Origin: JAGXRK01 sp963714415 | GTDB lineage: Bacteria; Bacteroidota; Ignavibacteria; Ignavibacteriales; Ignavibacteriaceae | DNA length: 64,000 nt | Direction: 5' to 3' | Assembly (NCBI GenBank): GCA_963714415.1 | Contig: CAVQOL010000014.1 | Span: 48,118 to 112,117 of the forward strand | In this document: positions 8,410 through 19,144 of the stretch, in pieces | How the letters are laid out: the number at the start of each line of letters is the position of its first letter | Position numbering within the stretch: the first letter of the stretch is position 1 | Translations under genes and position numbers: made by a program | Notes under the pieces: model-generated | Told to the model about the DNA's origin: nothing | The model's database searches: none | The model's input: only the letters and a program-made list of their open reading frames with translations

Positions 8410-10896
8410 TTAGCTGATTTCTTCTGAATTCAAAGTAAAAATAACTTTTGTACCCCGATCTTTTTCACTTTCAACTCTTAGATCTCCGCCGTGTTTATTC
8501 ACAATTTCTTTACAAAGCATTAATCCTAAGCCCGTACCTTTTTCCTGTTCTGTTCCTCTGGTGGAGAAAGTAGAATCAATTTTAAATAATTTATCAATAT
8601 CTTCAGGTTCAATACCAATTCCATTATCCTCAATAGAAATTTCAATAATCTCGTCATAAATAGTGGAATCAATAATAACCTCTCCAAAACGGTTTGTAAA
8701 CTTTATTGAATTCGATATTAGATTCTGGAATAATGAATTAAGCATATACTTGTCGCCCCAGACGAATGTACCCTGCTGTATATTATTTTTAATCTTTGTA
8801 TTCTTTAGTTCTGATGTTTGGAAAAGAAGCATTTTAGTGCTTTCAACAATTTCAAAAAGATCAATTTTACTTGGATGGTATTTCAATCTGCCGGTTTGTA
8901 ATCGAGACCATTCCAACAAATTTTCAATTAGCTTATATGTGCTTTCAGCAGATTCATTTAAGGCGAGAACAAAACTTCTTAACTCTTCTCCACTAAGTTC
9001 ATCGAAATCTTCAACAATTAATCTTGATAAACCCATTAAACCCTGGAATGGACTTTTTAAATCATGAGCAACAATTGAGAAAAACTTATCTTTAGATGCA
9101 TTTAATTCCTGTAATTCAGCAGAATAACTTTTTAGTTTATAATCCGAATTCTTTTTCGTTATGGCACTTGCAATCTGTTCACACACATAGGTCAATATTC
9201 TCAATTCTTCCTGGCCATAAGTTTTTGGTTCTTCATAATCCTGAACTACGAGTGTACCAATTGTTTTTTCTCCAATCTTTAAAGGAACACCGAGCCATAT
9301 TTGAGCAGGTTCACCCAATAAATTGGTTTCACCAAGTTTTCTTAATGCCATATCAAGTTCTGAATCAATTAAATGTGCCTTACCGGATCTCAATATGTAC
9401 TCAGTTAAACCTTTGCCTGCAATTCTTGGCATAGGTTGTTCGTCAAACTGATCAACAAAATAGGGGAATGAAAGTATTTTGGTATTTTCATCATACAAAG
9501 CGATATAAAAATTATCTGCCTTCATCAAAGATTTTACAGCCTGATGAATTTCAGAGTACAGATCATCCATTTCATCAACTGAATTTACTGCAGTTGATAT
9601 TTTCAGAAGTGTTTGCTGTATAAGTTCAGACTTTTTAATTTGAGTGAAATCAGTAGAAATTCCAAATGTCCCAATTATTTTTCCATTTTCATCTTTCAAA
9701 GGAACTCTGGTAGTATTTACCCAGCTGATTGAACCATCCTCGCCAGGTTTCCTTTTCAATTTTGTTAATTATCGTTTCTTTGCCATTTATTAGTTTTAAT
9801 TCATCAGCTCTTGCTACTATCAGCATGTTCTTTAGAAAAAATGTCATAATCTGTTTTACCAATTAGTTGTTCAAAATCACTAAAGCCAAGTTAAGTAATG
9901 GTTGCTTTATTTACCTTTATAAATCTACTATCAAGATCTTTGAAATAGATAGAAAAAGGAATGTAATCCATAAAATATTGCGTAAGATTTCTTTCCCATG
10001 AAATGATGCTTATCTTTTTCTTTTCTTTCAGATATATCTCTTACAATAAGTATGAGATCATGTTCATTCTCAGAATCAATAACTGAAGCGGAAATCTCAA
10101 CAGGAATGGTTTGGCCATCACTTTTATAGGCTATAGTTTCAAATGAATTGCTAATTGTACTAGTATTAACCTTTAGATTTATTGCTTTAAATTTATTTTC
10201 AATTACGTTCCTATTTTCCTTAGGGAAAATTAAATCTATTAAATTTTTGCCTTCTGTAGCTTTATAGTTATATCCAAATATCTTTTCTGCGGTTTTATTC
10301 CAATAAGTGATTTTAAATTCACCGGTTAATATTATTATACCGTCGGCTGCGGAGTTAGTAATTGTGTTAAATTTATTTTTTAACTCTCGAAGTTCTCTTT
10401 TTACTTTTATCTTTTCAGAATTGTCAGTAACAATTCCTACAATAACACTTTCTTTTTTAGTTTTTAACAATCCCACATTCAATGTAACCGGTATTATCTT
10501 TTTGCCATTTTTATGTAAGAGATTCACATCGTAATTGCGAGGTAATTCTTTTCCTGCGAACCGCAGTTCTGCTCTTTGCATCACTAACTTAAGATAACTT
10601 GGAGCAACCACATCTTTGAGTTTCAACTTCAGAAGTTCATCAGGTTTGTAACCAAGCATATTAGCTAAGGCTTCATTAACAGATTGGAAACCGGATTTTG
10701 ACAGTATAAATAGTCCGTCTAAAACGGTAGCTGCAACAGTCTCAAATTCACTAGCAGATTCAAGTTTGGTGAGTTTATTCTGTAATCGTTTTAACTTACT
10801 TTCAAGTTTAGAAATCTCTTCAAGTAAGTCAGATTTAGTTTTATTTTTATACTGATTTTTCAACAGTCGATTATTCCCAGAATTTTGTAATATCAA
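8410..10896 (-). pseudogene. Broken PAS-PAS-PAS-GAF sensor histidine kinase
   Basis: One gene appears to be split in two frames: an N-terminal part (10896 to 9931; two PAS domains, TTG start) and a C-terminal part (9759 to 8410). The latter has the end of a third PAS, a GAF domain, the H-box AHDLKSPFQGL, the N-box NLISNSIKFT, and the G-boxes EDNGIGIEP and GTGLGL. The third PAS between them is readable only by switching frame near 9972-9975, 9809-9812 and 9738-9739. Each switch needs removal of one base. There is also an in-frame TAA at 9891-9893. Reconstructed segments such as SIYFKDLDSRFIKVNKAT and FEQLIGKTDYDIFSKEH are clearly PAS. Either a decayed gene or a cluster of base-call errors. Confidence 0.8.
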
Positions 10897-11011
10897 AATT
10901 TTCGATGTTAAATATAATAAAACCTTTTGAACTCTATCACATAACCGTAAACTTTACAAGACGAGATAATCAGGTCTAAACACGTTTCTTTATATTAGAA
11001 AATCATTTCTA

Positions 11012-11019
11012 TATATTTG
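11012..11019 (+). promoter_or_regulatory. Bacteroidota-type -7 box upstream of the UvrD-like helicase
   Basis: TATATTTG fits the TAnnTTTG -7 consensus of the Bacteroidota primary sigma factor. It lies 32 bases before the helicase ATG in a divergent intergenic region. The upstream element is weak (TTTA with 19 bases spacing). Confidence 0.4.
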
Positions 11020-11050
11020 CACTTCATTTTTTGAAAACTTATTGGGAAAT

Positions 11051-13231
11051 ATGCAATACCTAAAGGATTTGAATCCTGTTCAGCGTGAGGCAGTTGAATA
11101 TTTAGATGGTCCTCAAATGATAATTGCCGGTGCTGGATCGGGAAAAACTAAAGTTTTAACGTATAAAGTTGCTTACCTTATTAAAAAAGGATTTGAGCCT
11201 GAAACCATTCTTGCTCTGACTTTTACAAACAAAGCTGCCAATGAGATGAAAGAAAGAATTAAAGAACTTATTGGCAAAAAAGCTGATACGCTCTGGATGG
11301 GTACTTTCCATTCTATCTTTGCGAAAATTCTCAGAATAGAGGCTAAGCACATTAATTACTTAAGTAATTTTTCCATTTACGATACCATAGATTCTCTTTC
11401 ACTTGTTCAGAGCATTATTACCGATTTTAACCTTGACATAGATGCACTTACTCCCAATTCTGTCAGGCACAGAATCAGCTTTCTTAAAAATTATATGATA
11501 ATGCCGGCAGAATATAGAAAATCACATGCTAATTCTTTTCTTGATGAAAAAACTGCTGATATTTATACGGAATATCAAAAACGTTTAATTGAATATAACG
11601 CAATGGATTTTGATGATCTTTTGCTTAAACCTATTGAACTTTTTAATAACAGCAAGCACATTCATAATAAGTACAAAAAGAAATTCGGTTATATACTTGT
11701 GGATGAATTTCAGGATACAAACAAGGCGCAGTATGAATTATTAAAACTTCTTGTTACTCGTGAGGGCTATATTTCTGTAGTTGGTGATGATGCTCAAAGT
11801 ATTTACAGCTGGCGTGGAGCTAATTTGGGAAATATAGTAGATTTTCAGAAAGATTATCCAAAACATAAAATATTTAAACTTGAGCAGAATTATCGTTCAA
11901 CAAAAATGATTCTTAAAGCTGCTGATTCTATTATAAAGAATAATAAAGATCAGGTTGATAAAACTTTGTGGACCGAAAATCCTGAAGGTGAACTTATACA
12001 GATTGTAAAATGTTCCGATGAAAAAGATGAAGCGTCTCAGATATCTAAGTTCATTAAAAATGAAATGACAAAGAAAAAAATGTCATTCAATAATTTTGCA
12101 ATTCTTTATAGAACTAATGCTCAGTCACGTGCTTTAGAAGATGTATTCAGAAGAGAAAAATTTCCCTATACAATAATTGGCGGGACAGAATTTTATAAAA
12201 GAAAAGAAGTGAAAGATGTAATCGCTTATCTTCGTGTAATATCTAACCAACAGGACGAAGAGAGCTTACTCAGAATTATGAATTTTCCGCAAAGAGGTAT
12301 TGGTACTACAACAATAACCAGAATGCTTGCTTTTGCAGATAAGCATAATTTAACACTGTTTGATACTATGCTAAGAGTTTTTGAAGTTATTGATATCAAA
12401 GAAAGAATTCAAAAAAATGTAAAAGGATTCAAAGTACTTCTGGATAAATATATTGAACTAAAAGATAAACTTTCTGTTGGAGAACTAACGCGTGCACTGG
12501 TTGATGAGCTTGGAATTCTCAGAATGTTTAAAGAAGAAAACACACCCGAATCAATTTCAAGATATGAGAATATCGGCGAACTTTTAGGTTCACTAACTGA
12601 ATTTTCTAATCAGAATAACAACGCGACTCTTGAGGAATTTCTTCAGGATGTATCTTTAGTCTCAGGTATTGATACTTATGAGGGAAAAAAGAACGCGGTT
12701 ACTTTCTTAACTGTTCACAGTGCCAAAGGACTTGAATGGCCAATAGTATTTATTTCAGGATGTGAAGAAGATATCTTCCCTTTGTCACATAAATTTAGTA
12801 CCGACACATCAGTTGGAGAAGAAAGAAGATTATTTTATGTCGCACTTACCAGAGCACAGCAGAAAGCTTATGTGCTTCACGCTCGTTCAAGATATCGTTT
12901 TGGAGAAGTTGCTTATCAAAGCAGATCAAGATTTATTGATGAACTTGATCCTGCCACGGTAAAAGAAGTAAACGGAAACATCGGAAGAAAATCAAACAGG
13001 AAAACTAAAAAAGAAATCTACTACGAATATTTTGAAAAAGTTGATTACGAAGATTTTAATCAGGATAATAAATCTCTCAGACCGGGTTCAAGGGTAATGC
13101 ATGATAAATTCGGACTTGGAAAAGTTACAGAAGTTGTTGGATGTGGAGACACGCTTAAAGCCACTGTTCACTTTGAAGGAAATAATGTTAAGCAGCTTAT
13201 GTTAAAGTTTGCAAAGCTTAAAGTGTTATAA
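11051..13231 (+). CDS. UvrD/PcrA-type superfamily 1 DNA helicase
   Basis: A 726-aa SF1A helicase, using the ATG at 11051 rather than a TTG three codons earlier. It opens with LNPVQREAVEYLDGPQMIIAGAGSGKT (Q-motif and Walker A). Further motifs are LALTFTNKAANEM (Ia), LVDEFQDTN (II), GDDAQSIYSWRGA (III), EQNYRS (IV), TVHSAKGLEW (V) and VALTRAQQ (VI). The C-terminal PGSRVMHDKFGLGKV is the Tudor-like PcrA/UvrD tail. It translocates 3'-5' and acts in repair and replication-conflict resolution. PcrA versus UvrD cannot be separated here. Confidence 0.93.
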   Translation: MQYLKDLNPVQREAVEYLDGPQMIIAGAGSGKTKVLTYKVAYLIKKGFEPETILALTFTNKAANEMKERIKELIGKKADTLWMGTFHSIFAKILRIEAKHINYLSNFSIYDTIDSLSLVQSIITDFNLDIDALTPNSVRHRISFLKNYMIMPAEYRKSHANSFLDEKTADIYTEYQKRLIEYNAMDFDDLLLKPIELFNNSKHIHNKYKKKFGYILVDEFQDTNKAQYELLKLLVTREGYISVVGDDAQSIYSWRGANLGNIVDFQKDYPKHKIFKLEQNYRSTKMILKAADSIIKNNKDQVDKTLWTENPEGELIQIVKCSDEKDEASQISKFIKNEMTKKKMSFNNFAILYRTNAQSRALEDVFRREKFPYTIIGGTEFYKRKEVKDVIAYLRVISNQQDEESLLRIMNFPQRGIGTTTITRMLAFADKHNLTLFDTMLRVFEVIDIKERIQKNVKGFKVLLDKYIELKDKLSVGELTRALVDELGILRMFKEENTPESISRYENIGELLGSLTEFSNQNNNATLEEFLQDVSLVSGIDTYEGKKNAVTFLTVHSAKGLEWPIVFISGCEEDIFPLSHKFSTDTSVGEERRLFYVALTRAQQKAYVLHARSRYRFGEVAYQSRSRFIDELDPATVKEVNGNIGRKSNRKTKKEIYYEYFEKVDYEDFNQDNKSLRPGSRVMHDKFGLGKVTEVVGCGDTLKATVHFEGNNVKQLMLKFAKLKVL

Positions 13232-13268
13232 TTTTTTTAGATAATTAATTTTAGGAGTATATGTAAAG

Positions 13269-14650
13269 ATGACTACAGCACCCAAAAAGTTAGCGATATT
13301 AGTGGGTGGAGGTCCTGCACCAGGAATTAATAGTGTTATTGGTGCTGCAACAATAAGAGCAGAAGTTGAAGGTATTGAAGTTATTGGTATTAAAGACGGA
13401 TTTAAATGGATTATGGAAGGTAATATTTCTGAAGTAAAAGAATTAACAATCCATAGTGTTAGCAGGATACATTTCAGGGGTGGATCTCATATTGGAATTT
13501 CAAGGGCAAATCCTACTAAAGATAAAAAACATCTTGAAAATGCTGTTAATTCACTATTAAGACTTAACGTGGATAAGTTAATTACAATTGGTGGTGATGA
13601 CACTGCGTACAGTGCACTGAAAATAAATGAGATGGCTGCCGGCAGAATAAAAGTAGTTCATGTACCTAAAACAATTGATAACGATCTTGATCTTCCTCAT
13701 GGTATTCCTACTTTCGGTTTCCAAACCGCAAGACACATTGGTGTTGAAGTTGTTAAAAATTTGATGGTGGATGCACAAACAACTTCGCGCTGGTATTTTG
13801 TTGTTTCTATGGGAAGAAAAGCCGGGCATCTTGCATTGGGTATTGGTAAAGCAACAGGTGCAACTCTTGACATTAATTCCTGAAGAGTTTCAATCGAAAG
13901 AAATTAAACTTTCGCACATTGTTGATATCCTTGTCGGTGCGATAATCAAAAGATTGAGCTATGGTAAAACAGACGGCGTAGCAATTCTTGCTGAAGGATT
14001 AGTTGAGCATCTTAATCCTAATGATTTTGAATTTTTAGTTAATGTTGAAAGAGATGCACATGATAACATTAGAATAGCAGAAATAAACTTCGGTGAAATA
14101 CTTAAATCTAAAGTACAGGAAAGATTAAAACAGTTTGGAATAAAATCTACAATTGTTGCTAAAAATATTGGTTATGAATTAAGATGTGCCGATCCTATTC
14201 CATTTGATATGGAATACACGCGTGATCTGGGATTCTCAGCTGCTCAATTTATTCTGAGTGGTGGAAGTGGAGCAATGGTTTCAATTCAAAACGGTCACTT
14301 TGTACCTTTGTACTTTCAAAGAGATTATTGATCCTGTTACACAAAGAACACGTGTCAGGATGGTTGATCCTGCATCTGAGACTTTCTATATTGCCAGAAG
14401 ATATATGCTGCGGTTAAATCATGCGGATTTTGAAGATCCTCACGAACTTGCTAAATATGCTGCAACTGCTGGTATATCTCTTGAAGAATTTAAAGAGCAG
14501 TTTTATTATTTAATCGAAAAAGACCTTCTTTATAAAAACCTTAAAGAGGGAAAATTAAAGCTTGCGGCAAATGAAAGTAACACGTTATTCAAATCTTATG
14601 ATGAACCTGATTTGAGAGAGTTTGGCAACATTAGTGATGATCGATATTAA
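13269..14650 (+). CDS. 6-phosphofructokinase, PPi-dependent type (two frameshifts)
   Basis: A PfkA-fold enzyme spread over three frames: 13269-13883, about 13870-14331 and about 14315-14650. Deleting one base near 13867-13869 and one near 14315-14317 yields a continuous protein of about 460 aa, through ATLTLIPEEFQ and VPLYFKEIIDPVTQ. The substrate loop reads GGDDT; Asp at the position equivalent to E. coli Gly104, together with Lys in PKTIDNDL, is the established signature of pyrophosphate dependence. That would make it a reversible glycolytic enzyme. A rho-independent terminator follows. The breaks are more likely sequence errors than decay, since all three pieces are well conserved. Confidence 0.85.
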
Positions 14651-14670
14651 GTAAATATATTTTTTTCTTA

Positions 14671-14700
14671 CCCCGGACAGAAAAACAGCCGGGGTTTTTT
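14671..14700 (+). terminator. Rho-independent terminator after the PPi-type phosphofructokinase
   Basis: A perfect CCCCGG/CCGGGG stem (14671-14676 with 14689-14694), a 12-base loop and six T. It separates this gene from the convergent transporter operon. Confidence 0.9.
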
Positions 14701-14719
14701 ATGTTAATAATAATCCTGC

Positions 14720-14833
14720 TTACTTATTTCTTCTTTCAGATTTAATTACTTTGTAAAAACAGTAAGCCGCCAATAAAATTACTGTTCCCCAACCGAAAAC
14801 AAGGAAAATAATTCCTTCTGTTGTTAAACCCAT
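14720..14833 (-). CDS. MetS-like small subunit of NSS transporter (37 aa)
   Basis: A 37-aa protein with one hydrophobic helix (residues about 8-27, IIFLVFGWGTVILLAAYCFY) and a basic tail (KVIKSERRNK). Its ATG overlaps the transporter stop by one base (TAATG) on the same strand, so it is translationally coupled. In characterised cases such as Corynebacterium MetPS, a tiny membrane protein encoded right after an NSS-family transporter is needed for uptake. The length, single helix and position match this MetS family. It is short, so it is easily missed by gene callers. Confidence 0.82.
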   Translation of the reverse strand: MGLTTEGIIFLVFGWGTVILLAAYCFYKVIKSERRNK

Positions 14834-16389
14834 TATGCAGCCTCCTTATGATTTGTCCAGGCTTTTTTAACTAAGTAGAGTATTCCGAGTGCAATAGCTA
14901 ACATTAAAATTCTTGAGCCCCAGATATAAGGAACATTTTCAGCAGGAACATTTTTAAGCAGTAAAGTTGGAATTGCACTTTCAATGAACCACCAAACCAT
15001 TAGAACCATTAAAATTATCGGTGTAATATATTTCATAATGTAATAGAAAAATCTTGGAATGATAAAATCTCCACCTTCATTCATTTCTTTCCAGGCTTTG
15101 TCCGCTCCGAAAACCCACATAAATAAAATTGTTTCTATCAAGGCAAACACAACCAATCCGAAAGTTCCTGCCCAATAATCCATTTCATCAAGAAAACCGA
15201 ACCTGAGGAAAAATACAACAAACTGAACAGCAATCAATACTACAGCAGCCAAACTGAATACGGCTTTTTTACGATCCATACCAAATTCATCTTCAAGAAA
15301 TGCAATTATGGGTTGACCCATTGCAACCGACGAAGTTATTCCGGCAAAAAACAGAAGCAGAAACCACATAAATCCGAACAAAAAACCAAGAGGGAAGTGT
15401 TCACTTCCAAAAATTAATGGCATCGATACAAATCCGAGATTAAAAGCTCCGCCCTGAGCAAATTCTTTAGTAACATTTAAACCAAAAAAAGCAACTGCAA
15501 CAGGAATTGCAATTGAAGCACCAAGAACGACTTCTGCAAAAGCATTAGTAGATGCAGTTGTTAACCCTGAAAGTGCTATGTCATCTTTTGGTTTTAAGTA
15601 ACTCGCATAAGCATGAATCGTCCCCATTCCAACAGACAGTGTGAAAAATATCTGTCCTGCAGCAGCCAACCAGATATTGGGATTTCCAAGTAGAGAAAAA
15701 TCAGGATTCCAAATAAATCCAAATCCGTTTGCCACAGAATATTCAGGATGAGTTGGATCAGGTGTGCCAAGTGTAATAATTCTTATAGCTAAAATAGTAG
15801 CAAAAAGAAATAACATTGGAAGAGCAAACTTTGCAAGTTTTTCAATACCTCTTGATATTCCGCGATAGAGAATCCAGAAGTTGATAAAAAATGTTATAAT
15901 CATCAGTGACCATGCAGTCCATATGTTTGAAAAAGTTTCAGTCTGCTCAATTCCCTGATAGCTTGAAAGAAATGCGGACATAGTTTCACGGGATTCATTT
16001 GCATATAGCCCGAACATTGAAAAAATGCTGAATCCTAAAGTCCAGGATTCAATGTAAGTGTAGTAAATAAGAATTGTTATTGATATAAATAAACCTAAAG
16101 CACCAAAGTATTTTGCTAATTTATTTTTCCAGATTACATCGAACATACCGGGAGCACTTCCGTGTCTGAATCTTCCGCCGTGTCTTCCGATTCCCCATTC
16201 TATCCACATAAGGGGAATTCCAAGTATAAGAAAGAATATAAAATACGGAATCATAAAAGCACCACCGCCGTTTTGTGCAGCCTGAACCGGAAAACGTAAA
16301 AAATTTCCTAATCCAACTGCATTACCGGCAACTGCTAAGATCAGTCCGATTTTAGTACCCCATTGTTCTCTTTCAGTTAACTGCGGCAT
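14833..16389 (-). CDS. Neurotransmitter:sodium symporter (NSS/SNF) family transporter
   Basis: A 518-aa membrane protein with about 12 predicted helices. The family signature near the N-terminus is GNAVGLGNFLRFP followed by AQNGGGAFMIPYF. ATG at 16389 is preferred over the upstream TTG, because GGAGG sits 5 bases before it. Bacterial members import amino acids with sodium (for example tryptophan, leucine, or methionine and alanine for MetP). The coupled small subunit suggests a MetP-like system; the substrate itself is inferred. Confidence 0.9.
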   Translation of the reverse strand: MPQLTEREQWGTKIGLILAVAGNAVGLGNFLRFPVQAAQNGGGAFMIPYFIFFLILGIPLMWIEWGIGRHGGRFRHGSAPGMFDVIWKNKLAKYFGALGLFISITILIYYTYIESWTLGFSIFSMFGLYANESRETMSAFLSSYQGIEQTETFSNIWTAWSLMIITFFINFWILYRGISRGIEKLAKFALPMLFLFATILAIRIITLGTPDPTHPEYSVANGFGFIWNPDFSLLGNPNIWLAAAGQIFFTLSVGMGTIHAYASYLKPKDDIALSGLTTASTNAFAEVVLGASIAIPVAVAFFGLNVTKEFAQGGAFNLGFVSMPLIFGSEHFPLGFLFGFMWFLLLFFAGITSSVAMGQPIIAFLEDEFGMDRKKAVFSLAAVVLIAVQFVVFFLRFGFLDEMDYWAGTFGLVVFALIETILFMWVFGADKAWKEMNEGGDFIIPRFFYYIMKYITPIILMVLMVWWFIESAIPTLLLKNVPAENVPYIWGSRILMLAIALGILYLVKKAWTNHKEAA

Positions 16390-16662
16390 CAAACCTCCAA
16401 AATAGTGCGTTGAACTTTGTTGATGTAAATATTGATGGGAAATATGAAGACTTTGAAATTTAATATCAAATTATTTTTTGGTTGATTAACTTTTTTTGTA
16501 CTTAGCAATTTTTTTTATCAAAGGATTTATATTGGCTTATTCGGGAATTTTACTTCCTTTAGGTCGTTATAGTTTGAATGGGTTTCGTATTACAAACTGA
16601 TTTATTATTAAAAAACTAATTATTAAATTTACATTCATATAATTATAACGAGAGAAAAAAAT

Positions 16663-17298
16663 ATGCCCAAAAATTTTGTATCTAATAAAGATGAAACTAT
16701 AAGGATGTTTAATAATAATTTTTTTGAAGCTTTATCCCGGGTGCATCCGTCAGTTCCTTTGATAATTTATGTTCCTGTAATATTCTATATGCTCTATCTT
16801 TCAATATGGCAGCACCAGCTTTCAGCATTGAATATAATAACGCTAATTATATTAGGAATATTTATCTGGACAATTACAGAATATATGCTTCACAGATTTG
16901 TATTTCACTTCCAACCAAAAAGTAAAATTGGAGAAAGGTTGCATTTCATTTTTCATGGTGTTCATCATGATTATCCTAGTGATTCAAGAAGACTTGTAAT
17001 GCCGCCTTCGGCAAGTATTCCGCTTGCTTTATTATTCTATTTTTTGTTTGTTCTAATACTAGGCGATGTACTTGTATTTCCGTTCTTTGCTGGCTTTCTT
17101 GCCGGTTATTTATTTTATGATATAACACATTTTGCAATTCATCATTTTAATATGCACAGTAAATTTTGGTTAGCAATTAAGAACCATCATATGAAACATC
17201 ATTATCAGGATCCCAGTAAAGGTTTCGGTGTCAGCACTCCATTTTGGGATGCAGTGATAGGAACTAATTTTGCACCGAATAAGTTTCAAGTCAAGTAA
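16663..17298 (+). CDS. Fatty acid hydroxylase / sterol desaturase superfamily protein
   Basis: A 211-aa membrane protein with four to five hydrophobic segments. The di-iron histidine clusters of this superfamily are present: HRFVFH, HFIFHGVHHDYP, HFAIHHFNMH and HHMKHHYQD. It resembles fatty acid 2-hydroxylases (Scs7/FA2H-like), which hydroxylate lipid acyl chains and use oxygen. The substrate is not determined here. It is divergent from the NSS transporter across a 273-bp gap in which I see no further gene. The cellulase start follows 10 bases after its stop. Confidence 0.86.
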   Translation: MPKNFVSNKDETIRMFNNNFFEALSRVHPSVPLIIYVPVIFYMLYLSIWQHQLSALNIITLIILGIFIWTITEYMLHRFVFHFQPKSKIGERLHFIFHGVHHDYPSDSRRLVMPPSASIPLALLFYFLFVLILGDVLVFPFFAGFLAGYLFYDITHFAIHHFNMHSKFWLAIKNHHMKHHYQDPSKGFGVSTPFWDAVIGTNFAPNKFQVK

Positions 17299-17308
17299 AA
17301 AAGTAAAA

Positions 17309-18958
17309 ATGAATTCTACAAAGGGTCTTAATATTGCTTTCATTTTGTTTCTTATTTTTAGTTGCCAGGCTGCTGATCAGAATAAAATATTTATCAGACT
17401 GAATCAGGTTGGTTTCCTTCCCAATGATATTAAAACAGCAGTAGTAATTTCTAAAAAGCCAATTCAATCGAATGAGTTTTTCATAAGAAATTTTCTTGAC
17501 AATGAAAAAGTATATGAAATGTTACTACCTAAAAACTTTTTTTCATATGGCAATTTTAATTATTGCTTAGAAATTGATTTTTCTAAATTTCAGAATGAAG
17601 GAAAGTATTATTTAGAAATTGATAATCAAAAATCCTATGTGTTTCAAATAGGTGAAAATATTTTTAACAGTGTGAGAGACTCTCTCAGCATATTTTTTAA
17701 GGTTCAGCGCTGTGGACCAACTAATCCGTTGCTTCACGAGCCCTGCCATCTTTCGGATGTAGCTTTTGTTCTCGGTCAGTCGGATTCATCAATGATTGAT
17801 GTTACCGGTGGTTGGCACGATGCGGGTGATTATCTAAAATTTTTCTCAACTGCTGCTTATACAACATATCTTTTGCTTTTCAGTTACGAGTTTGATCAAA
17901 ATAAATTCAATTATGACCTTGACAATAATCAAGTGCCAGATATTCTCGAGGAAGCAAGAGTTGGATTGGACTGGTTATTACGATGCAGATTTAAAGAGGA
18001 TCTCTTTATAACGCAGGTACAGGATATTTCTGATCACAAGGTCGGTTGGCGTTTGCCTGAAAATGATACCTTACGATATAACAGACCCGGTTATGCAGGA
18101 ATAGGTAAAAATCAAATTGGAATTTTTACTGCCGTAATGTCCCTTGCATCAAGAATATGGAGTGAAAGGTTCTATGATTATGAATTTGCAAATAAATTAC
18201 TTAAGTCAGCAACAGAAGTTTATTCATTAATAAATACTGTTCCTGATATCGATAACACACAATCAGGTTTTTATCAGGATTTCGATCATTGGGGAAAACT
18301 TTCACTTGGAGCCATAGAATTATTTCTATCAACAAAAGAAAAAAAATATTATAACGATGCACTTAATTTTGCCGATAGTGCAAAGTCTGATTTCTGGTGG
18401 AGTTGGGGAAATATGAATTCATTAGCTTATTATAAGATTGCAAAATATGATTCTAACTATATTTCACGTATCAAGAGAAACCTTGATTATAATAAAAAAA
18501 AATCCAGTCAATCATTATTTAGAGAAGCTGCTGATTATACCTGGGGAAGTACAAATTCGTTTCTTGGTGCCGCTCTTCAAGCAATTCTTTATAAAGAGGT
18601 GACTGGAAAAAATGATTATGACTCGTTGATGATTTTTCAAAGGGATTATATTCTTGGTAGAAATCCTTGGGGAATATCTTTCATATATAATGTTGGGACT
18701 ACATTTTCAAAAAATTTGCACTCTCAGATAGGATATTTTAACAATAGCTATTTGCCCGGTGCTTTAAGTTCTGGTCCATCTCCCGCTAAAATTTTGGAAA
18801 AATATCCAATAGAGCGAACTGACAGTTCGACAAATTTATTTAACACTGATTCTGTAAAATACTTTGATGATTTTAACGATTTTATAACAAACGAACCAAC
18901 AATTGGAAGCAACGCAACAGCCTTATTTGTATTTGGTTTTTTCTCAAAAAGTAACTGA
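17309..18958 (+). CDS. Glycoside hydrolase family 9 endoglucanase-like lipoprotein
   Basis: A 549-aa protein starting at the ATG that gives a lipoprotein signal (hydrophobic core then LIFSC, Cys at about residue 21). Residues about 27-130 form the N-terminal immunoglobulin-like CelD_N domain (RLNQVGFLPND). The (alpha/alpha)6 GH9 catalytic domain follows. GGWHDAGDYLKF carries the two active-site aspartates (D171, D174). The C-terminal NEPTIGSNATALF carries the likely acid glutamate (E529). It should cut beta-1,4-glucan at the cell surface or in the periplasm. Its position before an exopolysaccharide locus suggests a trimming role, as cellulases have in cellulose synthase operons (inference). 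Confidence 0.88.
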   Translation: MNSTKGLNIAFILFLIFSCQAADQNKIFIRLNQVGFLPNDIKTAVVISKKPIQSNEFFIRNFLDNEKVYEMLLPKNFFSYGNFNYCLEIDFSKFQNEGKYYLEIDNQKSYVFQIGENIFNSVRDSLSIFFKVQRCGPTNPLLHEPCHLSDVAFVLGQSDSSMIDVTGGWHDAGDYLKFFSTAAYTTYLLLFSYEFDQNKFNYDLDNNQVPDILEEARVGLDWLLRCRFKEDLFITQVQDISDHKVGWRLPENDTLRYNRPGYAGIGKNQIGIFTAVMSLASRIWSERFYDYEFANKLLKSATEVYSLINTVPDIDNTQSGFYQDFDHWGKLSLGAIELFLSTKEKKYYNDALNFADSAKSDFWWSWGNMNSLAYYKIAKYDSNYISRIKRNLDYNKKKSSQSLFREAADYTWGSTNSFLGAALQAILYKEVTGKNDYDSLMIFQRDYILGRNPWGISFIYNVGTTFSKNLHSQIGYFNNSYLPGALSSGPSPAKILEKYPIERTDSSTNLFNTDSVKYFDDFNDFITNEPTIGSNATALFVFGFFSKSN

Positions 18959-19144
18959 AAATAATAAAATTGTAGGATATTTACTGACGAGCTCAACTTT
19001 TGCCATGTAGCAATTTAATACACGATTTATTCGTTTGTCTCCATTTAGTAATCAATTAGCTCATCTTCTTCAAATTTTGGCATTTTGGGTAACATTTCTA
19101 CGGTATGAAAATTGGGAAAAGAATAGTAAACTATTTCGAAAATC

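Noticed and set aside
18959..19144. A small gene or regulatory RNA between the cellulase and the KaiC-like gene
   Set aside because: Only short AT-rich sequence with stops in all frames; no convincing promoter, hairpin or coding signal.
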